From assembly GCF_026262505.1 (NCBI RefSeq), contig NC_067205.1, forward strand, positions 19,589,645-19,653,644: a stretch of DNA of 64,000 nt. The letters are read 5' to 3'. The DNA comes from Trichomonas vaginalis G3. Taxonomy: Eukaryota > Parabasalia > Trichomonadida > Trichomonadidae. The first letter of the stretch is position 1, and every line of letters starts with the position of its first letter. Below the pieces are notes generated by a model that made no database searches, was not told the origin of the DNA, and saw nothing but the letters and a program-made list of their open reading frames with translations. The translations under genes and the position numbers were made by a program. Positions 57,629 through 64,000 of this stretch are shown here, piece after piece.

Positions 57629-58762
57629 GGTGATACCTTGGTACATTTATTGAGCTCGCATAGATATTTAGAGAATAGTTGATATTGATGATGTATTGTG
57701 CAGGACATGATGTATAAATTTATTAAGATTATTTAGTTAAACATTGTCATCTACTTTTGATGTGTTGGAGATTTCTAACATGTTTATAGATTTTTGGTTT
57801 TTTAGTAAGGGTTCCACATGCAAATGGATTTTACGTGAGAAATGTGGAAGTATTTCAATTTTTGATTTTCAATCATCTCATATCTCGACTTTGGCCCTGG
57901 GGATTTCCATAAGATTCCATATATTATTAGAGTATATGATGTTATTAATTTGTGCAAATTTGCAGGAAAATTTGTGTAAATTTGGTCAACTTTACTGCAC
58001 AACAAGAAAACGCTGCACGCCTGTAATTCTCAATAAAGTTTTCGTTCTTTATCATTTGGGAAATCCCTTGCTTTAGTTTTGAACGTTTGTATTGTAATAA
58101 GTTTTATTCTGTTTGAGCAGACTATTGTATGTATTATTTCAATAAAAGTTAAAAAAAATGAAATATCAAATTTCAAATCAACCAAATTTAACAAATAGAT
58201 TATATGCGATTTGATTGAAATACATTTTTGAGCTATACTATTTAAGTTAAAATCAGGTTTTTACTAAAATAAAAATGAGAATAATATTATATAAATGATA
58301 GGAATATTTGTCATAGATATAGCTTAAAGAATAATAATAAATCGATTTGGCTGATTTAAAAATGCATGAAAAGGTTTATTTGACTGTAAAAGATATTTTT
58401 TTTTGAAATTTTTGAAAATTTTCGTTTTTGAAATAAAAAATTAAGTGAAAAAGTATTCAATTTTCACTGATTCTCTTATTTTTGAAATTTGCACAGTTTT
58501 TCTCCTAAGTCTCAAGTTAAGCTTCTTATGATCTATTCTATCTATACCATAAATATGAGTCCTTTTCTCAGGCTAGAAATGGTGAAGGTATACTTATATA
58601 TTATATAAGCATATTGAAACATCCCTATTATTGACTTTGCCAATTTAGGTCCATGAAAATTCAATATAGCACAGTAAAGCCGTAATACCCATTCAAAATC
58701 ACTGACAGTAAATTCACATACGATAAATATATCGTCAAAAATAAAAAATCATATACACATGA
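57629..58762. other. Host flank, no gene recognised
   Basis: Starts with the right copy of the GGTGAT duplication. AT-rich; short frames here have no conserved features and I do not annotate them. Confidence 0.55.
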
Positions 58763-58982
58763 TATAAGGTCGATGAAAAAAATTTGCGTTTTTAAAAAAC
58801 CGCCGTTTGAGAGGAAAATTGAGAGCCCCGATGTATACTTTTTGACATTGTCAAAAACTTTGAAAGGACAAAAAAAATTTAGTGTCAGAAAGTTTACAAA
58901 TGTATACTTTCTGACAAACAGACTCTCAGAAAGTACTCAAACTGCGGTTTTTAATTTCCGCACTTTTTTTGGCGACCTTATA
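58763..58982. mobile_element. 220-bp MITE
   Basis: Begins TATAAGGTCG and ends CGACCTTATA; inverted similarity continues about 50 bp inward (AAAAACCGCCGTTTGAG against CTCAAACTGCGGTTTTT). The centre has AATGTATACTTTCTGACA-like repeats. A non-autonomous DNA transposon; the possible TA duplication is part of the ends. Confidence 0.75.
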
Positions 58983-59086
58983 ATCTAAATTTTTAATTTT
59001 TAACTCTCGAAAAATTATTGTATGCCCCAAAATTTTCGATTAAAATTTGCATCAGAATTTTTTTAATTTTGATATTGTAGCAATGA

Positions 59087-60085
59087 GTCTTTGTACTCGT
59101 TGCCCATGTAAAACATATCGGATCCTTAAGAAGTTTTCATAGCGATGATGATACAACATACTTCTGGTCTCAATATTACGGGAAACTCCTCCCTCCACCT
59201 GTTATTACAGGTATTAACCAGAATGTCATTGCAACAAACAGCAAATGCTTCACATACGTCTGCAAGTTCATTGAAATTCAAGATCGTGCAGTTAAATTCG
59301 AAAGCGTTCAAGATTTTTCTATCTTACTTTGCGAAAACGTTTTTACAGAAGGTCCTGGCACTATTTACGTTAAAAGTGATTACGAAAATGATATTGTTAT
59401 TGATAAATTCTGTTCATCCGAAAATATTTCTCCAGCAGAAGGCCAATTTTTGTATTTCTTTGGCAAAATCAACAGTACAATCCTCCAAGGATCAATTATT
59501 AATGGAGGAGATAGTTCAGTAGATGAAATGATTTACCAAAGTCAAGGTTTTTCTTCTCTTTCAAAAACAAACATTTCTAACCGCATATCAAAACAAGAAC
59601 CAGCTTTTTATTATTACTTTCTACAATCAACAACAAATGTTTCATTTTGTAATTTTGAGAATTTAAAAGCTTCTGATTGGATAATCACGCGGTTCATTTA
59701 TAGTGCAGGAGTATTTGAACGAAGTAACTATATAAACAATTCACAGACAAACACAGGATATGGATTGTTTACTGCTGGAAGTAACACAAAAGTTGAAGTT
59801 TTTGATTCAGTTTTCAAAAACAATCGACAAAATACGAAAAGAAAGTTATTTCGCACAGATTCTGGAGGACAAATTTATGATGATGATTCCATTGGAGGAA
59901 CTGTTTTTAGCTCATCAAAGACAACATCATCATTTGATAATAACTTAAAGTTCATTGGATTAAGTTCATGCGAAGGAAATTTAGTACAAACCAAAGAAAA
60001 GAATATCTGCTCAAATCAACCAAATTATTTCTTTTTAGGTAGATATTTTATTCCTTTTTTGCTAAACATTATCTATATATCTTAA
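59087..60085 (+). pseudogene. Trichomonad surface-type protein gene, 5'-truncated
   Basis: An open frame of 332 codons without a usable ATG near its start. Reads TTYFWSQYYGKLLPPPVIT, then alternating short strands with Asn/Ser turns (VEVFDSVFKNNRQNT, ILQGSIINGGDSS), a parallel beta-helix-like pattern, and a hydrophobic C-terminus YFIPFLLNIIYIS. It resembles large trichomonad families of adhesin-like surface proteins. The 5' part is missing, so it is probably a dead 3' piece; an upstream exon cannot be excluded. Confidence 0.55.
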
Positions 60086-60660
60086 TAAATATAATATTTT
60101 ATCGACAATTTTCAGAGATATCGAATCAAAATTATAATAATATGATATCCATCATTTGCATAAGTTGCAATGAATGTGTAATCAAAATTACATCATTTTA
60201 ATATTCATCTGTGAAATTTTTTAAAGATGAATATTATGAAATTTTTAAATTTGCTATTCTGAGAGATATCAAGACGTAATTTGAAGAAATTTTGAAATAT
60301 ATCTGTCCAGTGCAAACCAAAAAGCTGAACCAATTAGATTTATCTAAATTTTGAGATGAATGAATTTGAAACTGAGCAAATTTTATTTTTTTTATGAGAT
60401 TAATAGCAACCAATTTACAATATAGTGCCATAATTTCAATGTCGAAATTTTGAATTTACAAGATTTACAATCAAAGTTTTTCATTTGAATGGGAAGATTT
60501 TTTCCCTATAAACAATAAAATTTCATTTATACCTAGATACTTTTAATCAAAAAGAATTCATGTTCAATTTTTTTGAGGGCGAAAACAACGATAGAGAAAT
60601 TGATAGTTCTTGAATGCTCTTTCGATGTTTGCGATCCTAATCAGACATAGACGCTATTAT
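60086..60660. other. AT-rich gap, nothing recognised
   Basis: No gene or repeat seen between the surface-type gene fragment and the fold-back element. Confidence 0.6.
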
Positions 60661-61913
60661 TGTAATAAACAGAAATTCATCAAAAGTGACAGCTCTCAAT
60701 TTTTTGACATTTGTAAATTCTAAATTGAATGAGAAAAATGAAATAATACTAAGCATAATACAATATTCTAGATTTAATTATAATTAGGAAAAAGTTAGTT
60801 TTGAGAGTACTTTTCATAGGCATATAGAATGAAATCTTCTGAAAAATAATATCACATAAACTCATATTATTTTCTAATATATAACTATTTTATATAAAAA
60901 TCAAATTCAATGATCTTAAAAGCGAAGGATAAACCTCAAAATTTACGAATATAATGAGTGGGAATATAATGCTTATCTATCATAAAACCATATGAAATAT
61001 CAATTTTTGCTTTACGCCTAATTTTTGACGACAATTAGCAAAAAATGTTAAATGTTAACACTCAGTCCATTTGAATATGAAAAATAAAATTGACCTTGAT
61101 TAAATGTTTTTATTTATCATGCAATTCTTCTTGCGACCAAAGATTTGAATAAAATTTCAAAAAATAAGATAGCTTAAAAAATAATATACGGTAGTGTTTA
61201 CTAATAGATGAATAGTATATAAATTCTATTAAAATGGATTTGATCCAAAAAAATATATAAAATTTGATCATAAATAAAATCGTTTTAAATTACTTCTTCA
61301 TTTAAATTATAACAATTATTTTTGGTTTTATATTTTTTTGGATCAAATCCATTTTAATAGAATTTATATACTATTCATCTATTAGTAAACACTACCGTAT
61401 ATTATTTTTTAAGCTATCTTATTTTTTGAAATTTTATTCAAATCTTTGGTCGCAAGAAGAATTGCATGATAAATAAAAACATTTAATCAAGGTCAATTTT
61501 ATTTTTCATATTCAAATGGACTGAGTGTTAACATTTAACATTTTTTGCTAATTGTCGTCAAAAATTAGGCGTAAAGCAAAAATTGATATTTCATATGGTT
61601 TTATGATAGATAAGCATTATATTCCACTCATTATATTCGTAAATTTTGAGGTTTATCCTTCGCTTTTAAGATCATTGAATTTGATTTTTATATAAAATAG
61701 TTATATATTAGAAAATAATATGAGTTTATGTGATATTATTTTTCAGAAGATTTTGTGTTCTTATTCAAAATTTTATTTTTTTATTAAAAAGAATCTTTAC
61801 AAAATATACATTTACTTTAATTAATATTTAAAAACGTGCTCTATCAAAAGTTCCAAAAATTCAATATTTTAGCTTTTCTGAGGTGTCACTTTTGATGAAT
61901 TTCTGTTTACAAC
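60661..61913. mobile_element. 1.25-kb fold-back element
   Basis: Outer inverted ends of about 30 bp (AGAAATTCATCAAAAGTGAC at 60671-60690; its inverse at 61885-61904). Inside, two 425-bp arms (60832-61257 and 61329-61753) are near-perfect inverses around a 71-bp loop. No coding region. Likely a snap-back derivative of a DNA transposon; the near identity of the arms points to recent formation or conversion. Confidence 0.85.
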
Positions 61914-62006
61914 ATTATCTTGGATAAATTCAATTTTTAAGTACTGAGTGTCAAAAATTAACTTGAATGAAAAGGAAGCACAACAAAGTAATTAGTTCAG
62001 TTTATT

Positions 62007-62019
62007 TTCTAACAAACAG
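62007..62019 (+). other. 3' splice-site-like motif upstream of LRR gene
   Basis: TCTAACAAACAG ends in AG and matches the trichomonad intron 3' motif ACTAACACACAG at 10 of 12 positions. The open frame of the LRR gene begins inside it and has no ATG nearby, as expected for an internal exon. No GTAYGT donor was found upstream. Confidence 0.35.
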
Positions 62020-64000
62020 ACAGTTTTTCAAATATAGTGAACACAAAGTTCGAACCTATTGTAATTAGCCAATGGGGAAACAAAATATCTTCAAAAAATA
62101 AACTTTTGAAGCGTTTTTTTGTTGCCACATCATCAGCATTATATGCCTGTAAGACAGTAGGACTTGGGCAAAATGCAAAAATACTTCACGTTTATCCTTG
62201 GGTCGATCTTTCTGGAATATCTTATAAAAACTCATGCAATTTCAAATTTACTTTCTCGAAACAACAAATTTCAATCGCATTAGAAGAAGATGAAGCTTTT
62301 TTCAAATCAGTTATGCTATTTTTAAGATCATTTTTACCAGAAAATCATATATTAGCAGGCCAAATTGAAAAACTATCCAATATAAGTAAATACACACCAG
62401 AAATATACCAGCCACTTTACATTCTAATTAGCTGTTGTTTATCTTTAGAATGTCGACCTTCAGAGAAACTTATGCTTTCTTTCAAGAATCAATTACATCA
62501 CGGTCAACGACTTAAAATTACACATGTTCCTTCTAATACTAAAGTCACCGATGCTCTTTGTCGTTGTTTACAACTTATGCGAACAGTTGACGAACTTGTT
62601 ATCGGTGGATATAATTTCTTTTCATTATACTCTAAATTACCATCTATTCTTAAAGAGAATTCTAAGATCAAAAGTCTTACAATCATCGAATATTCCAAAT
62701 CAGACGATTTTTCAGAATTTTTGAAGTCAATCCCTAAAGATGGCTTAGAACGACTTAAATTTAAAGATGTTATCTTCCAAGATTCAATGATATCAGGATT
62801 TGAAGGTATTAAATTACGATATAAATTTAGCGAACTTGTTTTTTCAGGATGTACATTCACCGAAGAACAATTTACAAGACTTATTGGACTTTCAGATTCA
62901 ATCTCACAACTTAGTTTGTTTTCATTGTCACATTTGAAATTAGATTTTGAAATTTCTAAAGATATGATCAATAAGATTGTCAAATTACTTTCTAATTCAG
63001 GTATATATTCACTTAAACTGAAAGATTTGAATCTTAATCTTTGTGACATTTTTAAGTTTTTATCAGATGACAATTTATACATTGTTGACTTAGATTTATC
63101 ACAAAATTATTGTTGTTCTAATCTTCCTGATGACTTCTTCCTTCCTTCTACAGTCAACGAACTTACTCTTCGCAATGTTAAATGGCAAGGTGATTCATTA
63201 TCAAAATTTTTATCTGTCCAACCATTCAGATCAGTTATCCGAGTTGACTGTTCATATGCACGGTTCGATAGTCCTCCTCCGAAAGATCCATTTTCTACAT
63301 TAGTTGAAGTTCCTCCTTCAACATTCATTGAATCATTTATTTGGCATGAAAATCCTATTTCTTCTAAACTTTTTCGGTTCCTATCTAACTTTTCATACCT
63401 TCATGAAGGTGTTTTCCAATCATGTCCTATCTTAAAATCCGATTCATCCACAATATTGGAATCCATGAGCAATTTCATTCTGAAAACAAAGATTGCAAAA
63501 CTTGCTATCATCTCTACTATCCAAAATTACAAGGATAAAGGTATTGAAGCACTTAAATATTCATTATCACAGAATCAGTTCTTACGTGTTCTTAATATCT
63601 CAAACAATCGTATTGGTGATCGCGGTCTTATGATATTATTAGACATTCTTATCCAAAATCAGAACATCACTAAAGTTAATTTCTCAGGATCTGATTTGTG
63701 TGATCCATCATTGTTTATTCAGTTTGTTCGTGATATTACACAACTTCCATCATTAGTTCATGTCTCAAAACCACAAAAAGACATCTCATTCCTTTGTTCT
63801 AAGTCATCTAAAGGCTACGAAACCGAGTTGAACATGTTGTGGAACAGTTTGACAGAAGCAACTATGCGAAACACTGAAAACAACAAACCAGACAGCGAAT
63901 CTAACGCTAGTTCAGTTTTCGCATCGCAACCAGTTGACTCGATTTCTACACAGGAATCATTCATTTTCACATATTTGGAAGCATCATGGGAAATTAATGT
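62013..64000 (+). CDS. CARMIL-type leucine-rich-repeat protein, partial
   Basis: An open frame of 662 codons running off the right edge. The N-terminal part resembles the PH-like region of trichomonad CARMIL-family proteins (EPIVISQWGNKISSKNKLLK, NAKILHVYPWVDLSGISYKN). It is followed by many LRR units (VDLDLSQNYCCSNL, LRVLNISNNRIGDRGLMILL). These proteins are thought to act in actin and membrane scaffolding. No ATG is seen; the first few dozen residues probably lay upstream, where the fold-back element now ends about 100 bp away. Either an upstream exon exists or the gene is 5'-truncated. Confidence 0.75.

Noticed and set aside
57744-58076. 110-codon frame in the host flank
   Set aside because: Irregular composition, no motif and no homologue in the window; compatible with chance.
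62504-63328. Minus-strand frames opposite the LRR gene
   Set aside because: Shadows of the continuous plus-strand LRR frame, which explains the region fully.

Overview
The window is AT-rich nuclear DNA of a parabasalid, most likely Trichomonas vaginalis or a close relative such as Tritrichomonas. The pointers are a CARMIL-type leucine-rich-repeat gene at the right edge, a BspA-type leucine-rich-repeat fragment, a truncated beta-helix-like surface gene, and very dense Maverick/Polinton elements. I cannot separate the trichomonad genera from this sequence alone.

Layout. (1) 1-21576: most of Polinton A; its left end lies outside the window. It carries a double-jelly-roll major capsid gene, a penton-like gene, SF3 helicase, packaging ATPase, protein-primed-type DNA polymerase B, integrase, a phage-type fibre gene, HNH and KilA-N genes, a Dam-type adenine methylase and many small genes. 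(2) 21651-23245 and 31944-33535: two near-identical 1.6-kb non-autonomous DNA transposons in opposite orientation, each with its own target-site duplication. (3) 23481-24551: a GC-rich run of about 16 different stem-loops. (4) 24955-26343: a Polinton-type polymerase fragment whose N-terminus is a helix-turn-helix-like segment, behind two E2F-like sites. (5) 26615-26979: a BspA fragment joined to the cut end of Polinton B (26975-31300, right end preserved). (6) 31301-35934: a DNA transposon with terminal inverted repeats, holding the right 1.6-kb element and a further 1.85-kb element. (7) 36296-57628: Polinton C, with both ends, about 590-bp inverted repeats and a perfect 6-bp target duplication, but with many broken genes. 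(8) 57635-64000: host DNA with a 220-bp MITE, a 5'-truncated surface gene, a 1.25-kb fold-back element and the LRR gene, which runs off the window.

How the genes work together. Each Polinton pairs replication genes (polymerase, and in A a helicase and a possible SSB) with integration (rve integrase) and virion genes (capsid, penton, ATPase, core-like basic proteins, fibre). A block of KilA-N, HNH and a conserved unknown gene behaves like a swappable accessory region: the unknown gene (9968-10870 in A, 45732-46673 in C) is enclosed by inverted repeats in both elements, but the repeats are unrelated. Short double-hairpin modules recur across the three Polintons, in places as in-frame insertions in genes. 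These repeats and the stem-loop array are the least explained structures here.
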